Assembly (NCBI GenBank): GCA_023439185.1 | Contig: JAEXOR010000065.1 | Span: forward strand, 1-64,000 | Length of the DNA: 64,000 nucleotides | Reading direction: 5' to 3' | Source of the DNA: Bacillota bacterium | GTDB taxonomy: Bacteria > Bacillota > Desulfotomaculia > Desulfotomaculales > Desulfallaceae | In this document: positions 32,784 to 41,765 of the stretch, piece after piece | How positions within the stretch are numbered: the stretch's first letter is position 1 | How the letters are laid out: the number at the start of each line of letters is the position of its first letter | Program-made: the position numbers and the translations under genes | Notes under the pieces: generated by a model | Databases searched by the model: none | Told to the model about the DNA's origin: nothing | The model's input: only the letters and a program-made list of their open reading frames with translations

Positions 32784-33959
32784 TTAATAAACCCCGTATT
32801 CCCTGACGGCCTCAATTAACGCCCGGATGTTTTCTTCTTTGGCGTCCCATTGGATTACAGCCGAAGCATCCACGATAAATCCGCCGTCGGCGGCGTATTC
32901 GTCAATCAATCTTTTGCAGTACTCACGCACTTCTTCTGGCTTGCCATAGGAAAGCAGGGTGTTGGGCACATTGCCGCTGATGCAGAATTTGCCGCCCAGT
33001 ACCTCTTTGGTTTTAGCCATGTCGGTCATGTCCACATGGAACAGAATGCTTTTTTCCGGCAGTTCGGCAATTTGCTCCAGGTAGGGTGTCCAGTTGCCCT
33101 CGGCATAGAAAAAGGTGCGCTTGCCCTGGGCCCACATGCCCTCAATGACTGCCTTCAGGCTGGGCCAGTAGTACTCGTTCCACTGTTTGGGATTCAGGAA
33201 GGGGAAGCTGCCCCGGTGCAGGGGTATAAATACTGGAAACTGGGTATCCCCGCCGGCGGTGGCCAGGCCGTAAAAAATATTGTGCGGGATCAGCATTTCC
33301 GTAGCCGCCCGTACTTTGTCGGGGATGCGGTGCAGATCGCGCATGACTCCTTTTAGTCCTCTTAGGGTGTCACCCAGTGTATCAAAGGGCGCTTTGGTAA
33401 TACCGGTGAATGCCGGTGGGGCGCCGTATTCGGCAGCCCATTTGGTTCCGGCCTGTTGAGACTGACCGTGCTGCATCACCATGGCGGCAACGCCTTTAAT
33501 TAATGCCAGGTTGGCCCGGTACGACCCCGGTTCAGCGAATTCTTCGTGGATTCTGGGTAAATAAGTGTTCAGGATCCACTTGGTGGGGTCGGCGATAAAA
33601 TCATCGTAGTCCTCGGCCAGCATGTACTCCCCTTCAACATACTGAAACTGCATATTGGGATCCAGTTCCTTGCCCCCGAATCTGAGATACCTGGCGCCTA
33701 CCGCGTCATGGTGGGAAGCCCACCATAAACTTGGGGCTGTCGTAACCATATCCAGGTCGTAATCCGCCAGTAACTTGTCCACCGCCGCAAAATTCTTATC
33801 CAGTTGGTAATACACCTCCTGGAGGGTATAACCGGCATATTTGGCGGTAAACTCCGAGAGGTTCAAGCGGATGGGTACTTTGTCCGGCTTGCGGACATCC
33901 AACACTGTCATGTAGCGGTTCAACCGTTCCTGATAGAGCTTTTCCTTTTCAGTTGTCAA
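32784..33959 (-). CDS. Substrate:corrinoid methyltransferase, uroporphyrinogen decarboxylase family
   Basis: 391 aa of the URO-D/MtaA-like superfamily. In three-component demethylases such proteins take a methyl group from an O-, N- or S-methyl substrate to a corrinoid protein. Recognisable parts are the N-terminal KPDKVPIRLN, ISGNVPNTLLSYGKPEEV and GGFIVDASAVIQWDA near the end, where the family binds zinc or substrate. True heme-pathway HemE is shorter and lacks these. TTG start after AAAAGGGGG. The aldehyde and alcohol dehydrogenases upstream hint at an aromatic or alcohol-type methoxy substrate; this is inference. Confidence 0.8.
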   Translation of the reverse strand: MTTEKEKLYQERLNRYMTVLDVRKPDKVPIRLNLSEFTAKYAGYTLQEVYYQLDKNFAAVDKLLADYDLDMVTTAPSLWWASHHDAVGARYLRFGGKELDPNMQFQYVEGEYMLAEDYDDFIADPTKWILNTYLPRIHEEFAEPGSYRANLALIKGVAAMVMQHGQSQQAGTKWAAEYGAPPAFTGITKAPFDTLGDTLRGLKGVMRDLHRIPDKVRAATEMLIPHNIFYGLATAGGDTQFPVFIPLHRGSFPFLNPKQWNEYYWPSLKAVIEGMWAQGKRTFFYAEGNWTPYLEQIAELPEKSILFHVDMTDMAKTKEVLGGKFCISGNVPNTLLSYGKPEEVREYCKRLIDEYAADGGFIVDASAVIQWDAKEENIRALIEAVREYGVY

Positions 33960-34069
33960 GTAAATACCCCCTTTTTTTTACCAATTGGTTAATGCAAAAT
34001 GCCAAATTGGGCCCGGTCTTTCCGCCAGGTCCAAAAGTGAAGCCGACAATACATGCTGCACCGTTTCCA

Positions 34070-35509
34070 TCAGAACGGTAATTGCTTTTGCTGTTTAACC
34101 ATGGTGACCCATTTAACTTCGGTAAATTCATTGATGGAGTACTGACCGCCTTCCCTGCCCTGGCCGCTTTCTTTCATGCCGCCGAAGGGACAGGCCGCGT
34201 CGGCGTCTATGGAGCCGTTATTCACATGCACCATGCCGGCTTCGACGCCTTCGGCAAGGAACAGGGCCTTTTCCAGGTCTTTGGTGATGATACCCGCGGA
34301 GAGGCCATAGGTGGTATCGTTTGCCACCGCCAGGGCTTCTTTTTCGTCATTGACCGGTATTATCGACGCCACCGGGCCAAATGTCTCCTCATAATAAATT
34401 TTCATCCCGGGGGTGATATCCGTCAGTACCGTGGGCTTATAGAGCCGCCCTTCGTAAGTGCCTCCGGTAAGCAGCTTTGCGCCCTTGGCTACGGCGTCCT
34501 CAACCTGCCCGTGAATTGTTTTGATCTGCTTGTCGTTGATGATCGGGCCGATAAATGTGGCCGGATTGGCCGGGTCTCCCACAGGCAAAGAGGACGCCAG
34601 TGCCACCAGCTTTTTGGTTAATTCTTCCGCCACCGGCTTTTCCACGATGATCCGGTCCGCCGACATGCATATCTCCCCCTGGTGGAGGAAAGCACTGAAC
34701 GCCGCGATTTTGGCGGCGTAATCAATATCGGCATCGGCAAGGATAATCAAAGGGTTTTTCCCGCCCAACTCAAGGTAATATTCTTTCAAATTGGCGGCCG
34801 CCCTTTGAGCAATGTGGCGGCCGGTTTTAGTTTCACCGGTGATGGCCACAAATGAACAACGCTTATCGTCAATCAGCGCGTCTCCCAAAACACCGCCGGG
34901 GCCTGTGATTACGTTCAATACCCCTGCGGGAATACCGGCCTTCTCGAAGAGTGCGCCGATTTTGATCCCGGTGACCGGCGTCTCGCTGGCCGGCTTTAAA
35001 ACAACGGTGTTGCCTGTTGCCAGGCCGTAGGCCACTTTGTACATGGACAGAATCAGCGGAAAGTTCCACGGCGTAATGGCTACGATGGTTCCCCTGGGCT
35101 TGCGCAGGCTAAAGGAAAGCTTGGTCGGGTCGCTATGGAAGGTTTCGCCCATAATCCGTTTGCTGTCGGCAGCGGCGGTATTAATCAAGTCCACTGTTTG
35201 CGAAATTTCAAACATTGCCTTGCCGAAGGTGCTGCCCCCCTCTTTAATCAAGACATCCGCATATTCCTCAATATTGTCCTGCAGCATTTGCGCGGCTTTA
35301 TAAAGTACCTGTGAGCGCTCCAATGGGGTGGCGGCAGCCCATACTTTCCGGGCTTCATAAGCTGCGGCCAGCACGCGGTCCACATCTTCCACCCCGGCTT
35401 TCGGCACCCGGGCGTACACTTCCCCGGTATAGGGGTTTAAGACATCAAATGTGGCGCCCGACAAAGCCTCGACCCATTGGCCCCCGATTAACATCCGGTA
35501 TTCTTTCAT
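34070..35509 (-). CDS. NAD(P)-dependent aldehyde dehydrogenase
   Basis: 479 aa; ALDH superfamily. The general base is Glu247 in LELGGKNP and the catalytic nucleophile Cys281 in HQGEICMSADR; also TPWNFPL, KPASETPV, FGGMKESGQGREGG. The sequence around the Cys resembles benzaldehyde/vanillin-type dehydrogenases more than betaine types, but the substrate is open. The ATG at 35509 lies eight bases from AAAGGG; a GTG three codons upstream falls within that site. It lies 35 bp after the alcohol dehydrogenase gene. Confidence 0.92.
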   Translation of the reverse strand: MKEYRMLIGGQWVEALSGATFDVLNPYTGEVYARVPKAGVEDVDRVLAAAYEARKVWAAATPLERSQVLYKAAQMLQDNIEEYADVLIKEGGSTFGKAMFEISQTVDLINTAAADSKRIMGETFHSDPTKLSFSLRKPRGTIVAITPWNFPLILSMYKVAYGLATGNTVVLKPASETPVTGIKIGALFEKAGIPAGVLNVITGPGGVLGDALIDDKRCSFVAITGETKTGRHIAQRAAANLKEYYLELGGKNPLIILADADIDYAAKIAAFSAFLHQGEICMSADRIIVEKPVAEELTKKLVALASSLPVGDPANPATFIGPIINDKQIKTIHGQVEDAVAKGAKLLTGGTYEGRLYKPTVLTDITPGMKIYYEETFGPVASIIPVNDEKEALAVANDTTYGLSAGIITKDLEKALFLAEGVEAGMVHVNNGSIDADAACPFGGMKESGQGREGGQYSINEFTEVKWVTMVKQQKQLPF

Positions 35510-35544
35510 TAATTCCACCCTTTCTAAAATTAACGTCCGGTTCT

Positions 35545-36714
35545 TTACCTGAAGGATGCCAGGTAAAGCTGTTCTATATCCGCCGGGGTTGCCTGTCTCG
35601 GGTTGGTGGTGATGGGATTGTCATTCATGGCTCTTTCCACCATGGCGGGGATTTGGTCCCTGGTCGCACCCGTGTCATCCAGATACCCGGGCACGCCTAC
35701 ATCGGCAGATAGTTGTTCAACCAGTTCAAGTGCTTTTTCCGCGGCCTGCTGTACGGACAGAGCAGATATATCAGCGCCCATGGCGGCGGCTATATCGGCA
35801 AATTTTTGCGGGTTGGCGGGCAGATTGTATTTCATTACCCGGGGCAGCAGGATGGCGTTGGCCAGTCCGTGGGGGGTGTCGAATAAGGCGCTCAGTTGGT
35901 GAGCCATGGCGTGGCAGGCTCCCAAACCGTTCAGGCTGAAAGCTGTCCCCGCCATCATGGAAGCAACAAGCATTTCTTCCCGGGCTTTGATGTTCCCGCC
36001 GTCTTGCACCGCCGTTCTCAGAGAGCGGGAGATCATTTTGATCCCCTGGATGGCCAGGGCTTCAGCCGGAGGGAAGCCGACGATGGAGACATAAGATTCA
36101 ATGCAGTGGGTCAGGGCGTCAATTCCGGTAAAAGCGGTAAGATTGGAAGGCATGGACACGGTAACTTCAGGGTCAAGCAAAGCGACGTCGGGGATCAGCA
36201 AGGGGCTGAGCACGCCGAATTTGGTTTGTTTTTTAGTGTCGGTGATTACGCTGACGAAAGTTACTTCGGTGCCGGTTCCCGCCGTAGTTGGGATGGCGAT
36301 CAAGGGTAACAGTTTGGGAGTAATTTTCGTAATCCCGCCAATGGCAATGTCGTAATCATTGACTATTCCGCCATGGGTATAAATAACATTGGCCGCCTTG
36401 CCCACGTCTATGGGGCTGCCGCCGCCGATGCATATAATAACTTCCGGGCTTGTTTCCTGCATAAAAGCTGCTGCCTGATGCACCATTTCCTCGACCGGGT
36501 TGGGGCCAATGGCGCTGAAAATGTTTACGGTGAATCCGTCATTTTTCAGTTTGTCGAGCATGTTCGTTACCAGGGGTAAGTCCTTCATCACATTGTCTGT
36601 GATGACAATGACCTTGTTTTTACCCATTTCTTTAATAATGTCTGTTAAGCTTTGCAGCGATCCGGCTCCGGACACCACCCTTTTCGGCCAACAAATGAAA
36701 TTGTCTGCCGCCAT
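35545..36714 (-). CDS. Iron-containing (group III) alcohol dehydrogenase
   Basis: 389 aa. NAD-binding GGGSPIDVGKA, and the metal ligands Asp and three His in FTGIDALTHCIES, GACHAMAHQLSALFDTPHGLANAILLP. Oxidises a primary alcohol or reduces an aldehyde; with the adjacent ALDH it could convert alcohol to acid. First gene of the operon, preceded by GAAGGGGG and, 130 bp upstream, by a sigma-54-type promoter. Confidence 0.94.
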   Translation of the reverse strand: MAADNFICWPKRVVSGAGSLQSLTDIIKEMGKNKVIVITDNVMKDLPLVTNMLDKLKNDGFTVNIFSAIGPNPVEEMVHQAAAFMQETSPEVIICIGGGSPIDVGKAANVIYTHGGIVNDYDIAIGGITKITPKLLPLIAIPTTAGTGTEVTFVSVITDTKKQTKFGVLSPLLIPDVALLDPEVTVSMPSNLTAFTGIDALTHCIESYVSIVGFPPAEALAIQGIKMISRSLRTAVQDGGNIKAREEMLVASMMAGTAFSLNGLGACHAMAHQLSALFDTPHGLANAILLPRVMKYNLPANPQKFADIAAAMGADISALSVQQAAEKALELVEQLSADVGVPGYLDDTGATRDQIPAMVERAMNDNPITTNPRQATPADIEQLYLASFR

Positions 36715-36845
36715 TTCTAATTCCCCCTTCCTTATCTTGAGTACTTCAGCCCTGCCGGCGCATAACCGATCCCGAACCCGGGGACCGGTTCGGATAGAAC
36801 TTAGAAAATTGCGAAAAATTAAGCTGTCTAAATATAATTCATGTT

Positions 36846-36863
36846 TGCAAGGCTCATTCCCAA
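36846..36863 (-). promoter_or_regulatory. Sigma-54-type promoter of the alcohol dehydrogenase/methyl-transfer operon
   Basis: Minus strand TTGGGAATGAGCCTTGCA: GG and GC elements exactly 10 bases apart with TT before GC, as required for -24/-12 promoters. The -24 box departs from TGGCAC, so strength is uncertain. The upstream neighbour gene encodes a sigma-54 activator. Confidence 0.55.
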
Positions 36864-36967
36864 GTACACGGTTTTGTATAGTATTAGCCCGGTATTGTCT
36901 GATTTATTATTGCAGCGTCAGAAGAAAGGCCCAATTACTTTACTTGGTAACGTCGGCTGGATTCTGA

Positions 36968-36991
36968 AATAGATAATGTTTATTATCTATT
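36968..36991. promoter_or_regulatory. Probable enhancer (UAS) for the sigma-54 activator
   Basis: AATAGATAAT, four bases, ATTATCTATT: a perfect 10-bp inverted repeat about 105 bp upstream of the -24 element, the usual place for activator binding. It has no T-run, so it is unlikely to be a terminator of the activator gene. Confidence 0.55.
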
Positions 36992-37091
36992 TATTGTTCA
37001 AAACTTTCTTGGCAGACGAAACAATTTGTCAAAACTTTTTACATCGACCCGGTGTTTAAAAAAAATGGACACTCACCTGCCCGGCAAATTA

Positions 37092-39167
37092 TTATAGGCT
37101 TTTGTGCCCGGAATCTTGTTTAGTAATTTTAATATATTTCTGCTTGAGCTTTTCGTTATTGCTGATTTTATTATAGATGGTCTGCCTGCTGACTCCGATC
37201 CGGTTGGCCACTTTGCTTAAATTACCGTTCTCTTCCTGAAGCAATAGATCAATTATTATTTCCTCGCTTAATCTGATTAAATTAACAGCACCTTGCTGCT
37301 TGTTTTTAATTACGTGAAGTTTATCTTTCAAACTTTCGTAATTATAGGCTTTAATTATTTTCTCCGGTAAATGGTTTAAAGTAAGTTCCCGTTCGTTATC
37401 CAACAGGGCGATGGAACCTTCGATTACATTATTCAGTTCGCGGATATTGCCCCGCCAATGATAATGGGAAAGGGCGTCTAAAAAATCCTTTTGCCCATTG
37501 ATGTCGCCTAAATTAAACTCTTTAGAAAATTTATCAATAAAATGACTGACCAGCAGGGGCACGTCCTCTATTCTATCGCGTAGAGGCGGTAAGGTAAGGG
37601 TAATGGTGCTGATTCGGTAATAAAGATCATCCCTGAATTTACCGGCGTCCGATTCCTGCAATAAATCTTTTTTTGTGGCCGAGATCAGCCTTGGGTTAAT
37701 TGGTATTTCTTTTACTCCGCCTACCCGGCATATTTTTTTTACCGCAAGGGCTCGCAGCAGTTTCACCTGGGTGTGTACAGGCATGCTCTCAATTTCATCT
37801 AAAAACAGAGTGCCCCCATAAGCTATTTCCAGCTTGCCCAATTTGCCTTCTTTTAAGGCTCCGGTAAAGGCGCCCGGCTCGTAGCCGAATAATTCACTTT
37901 CAACCAACTCCGACGGAATTGCTCCGCAATTGATAGCTACAAAGGGGTAGTTCTTCCTCGGGCTGGCGTTGTGAATGGCCTGGGCAAACAATTCTTTGCC
38001 GGTGCCGCTTTCTCCGAATAATAAGATTGCCGATGACGTTTTGGCCACTTTTTTTGCCGTTTCTATGACCTGGTTTGTTTCCGCGTCCTGGCTGATGATA
38101 TCTTCAAAGGTAAATGTCGCCTCATGTCCTTGCAAGGCCTTATTTAATTTGGCCGGGTTTTTAAGCATGATTATTTTCTCTTCAGGCGATTTGCCTGGTT
38201 TGATGGAGATCAAAAAGTGCATTGGGGCGCCGTGAATATTTAAGCTGATTTTTTTATTATCAAAATAACCGCTGTAATTTGAGTGCTGCAGATGGGATAT
38301 AAACCGGTCAAGTTCCGGTTTGATATTATTTCTGTTTATATTCAGCATATTAATAAATTTACTGTTAAAACAACTGATTTTATTCTGTTGATTAATATAA
38401 GCCATCCCCTGGGGAAAATGTTCAACGGTACTGCGGATTGCCGATTTGTACCCTTGTAATTCATTTAAAGCCTCTGTCATGAATGAAATATTATCAAAGA
38501 TTTTTGCCAAAAGGGTTACCAGCATTAAAATATCTATGGTGTGTTTTTTATTATAGCTATAAATCAGAATTGCTCCGATTATTTCCCCATTGCTGTTGTG
38601 AATTGGGGCGGCGGAGCAATAAATGTTATGCAGGTCCCGGCAAAAATGTTGCGGTCCCAAAACCTGGACCGCCTTTTTTTCCCTTAAAGCAACGCAAATG
38701 GCATTGGTTCCGATATCTTCTTCCGACAAATGGGTGGGAATTGTATTGCTGATACCCAATTCCCGGTGGAAGTAGTTGGCTACGGCGATAATTTGAAAGT
38801 TGTTGGCCTGTTTGTCAAATAATTGCACGGTTAATCCTTTTTTTCTGGATACATATTGTATATAGGTAATAATATCGCCAAATTTGTGTACTAAATTTTC
38901 GCTGTTGCGAAGCTGCTCTCTGATGGTGTCCGGCGATAAAAATGACTTTTTCAAGCTAAAGGGGTCAATTCCATAATCCATACTCCTTTGCCATGACTCA
39001 TGGATCTGCCTGGGAACGATATTGGTATCTATTCGTTTCCCCTTGATGAACTTCTCCCACTCGGTTTTAATCATATTGAGTTTTGACAAGGAGTTATCGT
39101 TGATAATCATTTCTGTTCTCAGTATTTCATTGAAATCGCACCGCAGTAAACTATCGTTGATTTCCAC
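37092..39167 (-). CDS. Sigma-54-dependent activator, AcoR-like
   Basis: 691 aa. N-terminal helical segment with ESWQRSMDYGIDP (57-69) and a GAF domain (about 95-215) as in AcoR/DhaR regulators, a PAS-like domain (245-338), the AAA+ domain from 353 with Walker A GESGTGKE (385-392), the sigma-54 contact loop GAFTGA, and LFLDEIESMP, and a C-terminal Fis-type helix-turn-helix (VANRIGVSRQTIYNKIS). GTG start ten bases from AGGAGG. Same strand and directly upstream of the alcohol dehydrogenase operon, its likely target. The signal bound by GAF/PAS is unknown. Confidence 0.93.
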   Translation of the reverse strand: MEINDSLLRCDFNEILRTEMIINDNSLSKLNMIKTEWEKFIKGKRIDTNIVPRQIHESWQRSMDYGIDPFSLKKSFLSPDTIREQLRNSENLVHKFGDIITYIQYVSRKKGLTVQLFDKQANNFQIIAVANYFHRELGISNTIPTHLSEEDIGTNAICVALREKKAVQVLGPQHFCRDLHNIYCSAAPIHNSNGEIIGAILIYSYNKKHTIDILMLVTLLAKIFDNISFMTEALNELQGYKSAIRSTVEHFPQGMAYINQQNKISCFNSKFINMLNINRNNIKPELDRFISHLQHSNYSGYFDNKKISLNIHGAPMHFLISIKPGKSPEEKIIMLKNPAKLNKALQGHEATFTFEDIISQDAETNQVIETAKKVAKTSSAILLFGESGTGKELFAQAIHNASPRKNYPFVAINCGAIPSELVESELFGYEPGAFTGALKEGKLGKLEIAYGGTLFLDEIESMPVHTQVKLLRALAVKKICRVGGVKEIPINPRLISATKKDLLQESDAGKFRDDLYYRISTITLTLPPLRDRIEDVPLLVSHFIDKFSKEFNLGDINGQKDFLDALSHYHWRGNIRELNNVIEGSIALLDNERELTLNHLPEKIIKAYNYESLKDKLHVIKNKQQGAVNLIRLSEEIIIDLLLQEENGNLSKVANRIGVSRQTIYNKISNNEKLKQKYIKITKQDSGHKSL

Positions 39168-39435
39168 TTTTTTTGCACCTCCTGGATGTGCTTTTCAAAA
39201 AAGTGAATAAATATATTCAATATTTAAAAAATTTAGACAACAAAAAAATAACCATTATCTTTCCCTTTAATTATAAACTTTTGTGATGATAAAGCAACAA
39301 AGTAAAGTTTAGAGGATCAAAAGTTCGCGTGAGATCCATTCCGAATTTCTACGTTAGTTTGGCTTTTAGGTTTTTTATATGGCAATAAATATCTAAGCAA
39401 TGAAACTTTCTCAATTATTAAATATAATAGAGCTA

Positions 39436-39876
39436 TCAGCCATGCATTTTTTTATTGATCTCGTCAAAATCAGCTTTTAGTCGGCCGGGATCTTCGCCCC
39501 GCTGAATTCGGTTGTTTAGTTTCTCCACTTCAGAGTATAGTTTTTTGTCCGTGGTTACATGAACCTGGTACCCGGGAGCCATATGGGAAATTTTTTCGTA
39601 TACTTCTTTCCGGATGGATTTTAACTTCAACCTGTCGAAACCGGTGACCCGGACGGCAACGGAGATTTCCCTGTCCAATATCATCACCGCGCAGTCTTTT
39701 ACCTCGCCCACTGTTTTAGCTCTATCCACAACCCTGCCGGCAAGTTCGCCGTTTGCCGACATGTTTTTGTCCAAAGATTGTTGTTGGGCCTGGGGTTTTT
39801 GAGCCGGGGCATTTTGCGTTGCGCACCCGGCATTGAATAACATTATAATTACTATTAACACAGTAAAGCATTTCAT
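39436..39876 (-). CDS. YhcN/YlaJ-family spore lipoprotein
   Basis: 146 aa with a lipoprotein signal peptide (MKCFTVLIVIIMLFNAGC; lipid-attached Cys18), a Gln/Ala-rich linker and the YhcN/YlaJ domain (ELAGRVVDRAKTVGEVKDCA, VTTDKKLYSEVEKL). Relatives sit in the inner spore membrane. It is the last gene of a seven-gene operon whose gene set matches spoVA2mob-type clusters. GGTGA precedes the ATG. Confidence 0.85.
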   Translation of the reverse strand: MKCFTVLIVIIMLFNAGCATQNAPAQKPQAQQQSLDKNMSANGELAGRVVDRAKTVGEVKDCAVMILDREISVAVRVTGFDRLKLKSIRKEVYEKISHMAPGYQVHVTTDKKLYSEVEKLNNRIQRGEDPGRLKADFDEINKKMHG

Positions 39877-39889
39877 CTGCTATCACCTT

Positions 39890-40252
39890 TTATCCTTTTG
39901 GTTTAAACAGCAACGCGGCCATGAAAGCAAAAATGATTGCCGCGGATATTCCGGCACTGGTTACTTCAAATATACCGGTCAGTATACCCACCAGGCCGGT
40001 TTGCCGGGCCTCGGCCAGTGCTCCGTGCACCAGGGAATTGCCAAAACTGGTGATCGGCACGGTGGCGCCGGCCCCGGCAAAATCAATCAGCGGTTCATAC
40101 AGCCCGAAGCCTGCCAGTACCGCCCCCACAACCACCATGATGCTGATGGTATGCGCGGGTGTAAGCTTTCCCACATCCAGCAGCAGTTGTCCAACTACGC
40201 AGATCAGCCCGCCAACCACAAAAGCCCAGAAATATATTTCCAAGTTGACCAC
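39890..40252 (-). CDS. spoVAE: Stage V sporulation protein AE (SpoVAEb)
   Basis: 120 aa, four predicted membrane helices; FVVGGLICVVGQLLLD, GFGLYEPLIDFAGAGATVPITSFGNSLVHGA. Part of the SpoVA channel that moves dipicolinate across the inner spore membrane. Start is a GTG at 40252 or, three codons later, a TTG better spaced from AGGGGTGG. Two bp after spoVAD. Confidence 0.92.
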   Translation of the reverse strand: MVNLEIYFWAFVVGGLICVVGQLLLDVGKLTPAHTISIMVVVGAVLAGFGLYEPLIDFAGAGATVPITSFGNSLVHGALAEARQTGLVGILTGIFEVTSAGISAAIIFAFMAALLFKPKG

Positions 40253-40254
40253 CC

Positions 40255-41265
40255 CTATTGGATGTGTTCGATTGAGACGGCGTGCGCGATACAGGGGATG
40301 CTTTCATGCTGCTGGTAAGACAACGGCGATAACAGCGCGCCGGTGGCAACAATCAGCACTTTTTTCAGTTCGCCCCGCTTAATCCTGTTCATTATATGAC
40401 CGAAAGCAACGGTGGCCGAACACCCGCACCCGCTTCCTCCGGCCAGGACGCCGGGCTGGTCCGCGCTGTAGATCAGTATTCCGCAATCGGTAAATTTGCC
40501 GGCGGTAAAACCAATGCCCTGCTTTTTAAGCAAATCGCCGGCAATAGTGTGCCCCACACGCCCCAGGTCGCCGGTGGCAATTAAATCGTATTCATCCAGG
40601 GGAATCTGCAAATCCCTGAGGTGGGCGGTGATGGTATCCACCGCGGCCGGCGCCATGGCGCTGCCCATGTTGTACGGGTCGCTGATGCCCATGTCCAGTA
40701 TTCGGCCGATGGTGGCCGATGTGACCCGGGGGCCCGCGCCCTTGGCGCTTAACAGAGCCACGCCTGCGCCGGTTACGGTCCACTGGGCCGTGGGTGGTTT
40801 TTGGGCTCCGTATTCAGTGGGGTAACGGTATTGTTTTTCCACCGCTGCGTTATGGCTGACGGTACCGCAAATAACATGATTGCCCCCCCGGCTGTCCACG
40901 ATCAACGAACCCAACGCCAGGCTTTCCATCGAACTGGAGCAGGCCCCGTACAGGCCCAGAAACGGGACGGCCAGCGCCCTGGCGGCAAAACTGCTGGAAA
41001 TAATCTGGTTCAGCAGGTCCCCGCTGAGAAAAAACTGGATCTCCTGTTTTTGCAGGCCGGCTTTGCGAATGGCTATTTCGCAGGCTTCCTCCAGCATCCT
41101 GGTCTCCGCCTTTTCAAAACTGTCCTGCCCCACCCACAGGTCGCCATGCAGGAGATCAAAATCATCGGCCAGCGGTCCTTCGGCTTCGTGGGGTCCGCCC
41201 ACCGCGGCGGTGGAGATAATCACCGGTTTATTTTTAAACAACCATGTTTGGCGGCCCTGCTGCAT
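40255..41265 (-). CDS. spoVAD: Stage V sporulation protein AD
   Basis: 336 aa, thiolase-like fold; soluble dipicolinate-binding SpoVA subunit. GLYGACSSSMESLALGSLIVDS, VSHNAAVEKQYRYPTEYG and GGSGCGCSATV are characteristic. ATG at 41265, 8 bp from the spoVAC stop; GGGAGGGG about 12 bases upstream. Confidence 0.95.
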   Translation of the reverse strand: MQQGRQTWLFKNKPVIISTAAVGGPHEAEGPLADDFDLLHGDLWVGQDSFEKAETRMLEEACEIAIRKAGLQKQEIQFFLSGDLLNQIISSSFAARALAVPFLGLYGACSSSMESLALGSLIVDSRGGNHVICGTVSHNAAVEKQYRYPTEYGAQKPPTAQWTVTGAGVALLSAKGAGPRVTSATIGRILDMGISDPYNMGSAMAPAAVDTITAHLRDLQIPLDEYDLIATGDLGRVGHTIAGDLLKKQGIGFTAGKFTDCGILIYSADQPGVLAGGSGCGCSATVAFGHIMNRIKRGELKKVLIVATGALLSPLSYQQHESIPCIAHAVSIEHIQ

Positions 41266-41272
41266 ATGGATT

Positions 41273-41752
41273 TCACGCCCCTCCCAGTTTAGCCAGCAGT
41301 GTTTTTACCAGGGCTACGACAAATGCTGAAAAGACGCCGAATACAATTACGGAACCCGCCAGTTTGAACATTTTGCCCCCCACGCCCAGCACGAACCCTT
41401 CGCTGCGGTGTTCGATGGCGGCCGAAGCCATGGAATTGGCAAATCCCGTTACCGGCACGGCGGTGCCGGCGCCGGCCCATTGGGCGATATGGTCGTATAC
41501 GCCCGCGGAGGTTAAAATGACGGAAAGGAGGATCATCATCGCCACTGTGGGGTTGCCCACTGTCTTTTCCGTAAAATCAAAGTTCCATAAAAAAAATTCG
41601 GAAACGCCCTGACCGATGGCGCATATGAGACCGCCAACCAGAAATGCCTTCAGGCAATTTAACAAAACCGGGCGCTTCGGTTCCCTGGCCCGGGAAAAAC
41701 TTTGGTATTCCTGCTGCACCGGGGTTAGTTTTTTCTTTTTTTTATTGGACAA
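41273..41752 (-). CDS. spoVAC: Stage V sporulation protein AC
   Basis: 159 aa, membrane protein; charged N-terminus (SNKKKKKLTPVQQEY) then four to five helices with FLVGGLICAIGQGVSEFF and GAGTAVPVTGFANSMASAA. SpoVAC is the mechanosensitive channel part of the SpoVA system. TTG start after GGGGGTGA. Note the shared GAGxxVPxTxFxNS motif with SpoVAE, as usual in this family. Confidence 0.95.
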   Translation of the reverse strand: MSNKKKKKLTPVQQEYQSFSRAREPKRPVLLNCLKAFLVGGLICAIGQGVSEFFLWNFDFTEKTVGNPTVAMMILLSVILTSAGVYDHIAQWAGAGTAVPVTGFANSMASAAIEHRSEGFVLGVGGKMFKLAGSVIVFGVFSAFVVALVKTLLAKLGGA

Positions 41753-41765
41753 TGGATCACCCCCT

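Larger units (their letters stand above)
36715..37091. other. Regulatory region between the sigma-54 activator and the alcohol dehydrogenase operon
   Basis: No gene. It holds the sigma-54-type promoter at 36846-36863 and a 10-bp perfect inverted repeat at 36968-36991; the rest is AT-rich with no clear terminator for the activator gene. Confidence 0.6.

Noticed and set aside
33990..34025. Possible sigma-54 promoter before the URO-D-family gene
   Set aside because: GG-N10-GC can be forced, but the -12 box lacks TTGC and the -24 box lacks TGG; too weak.
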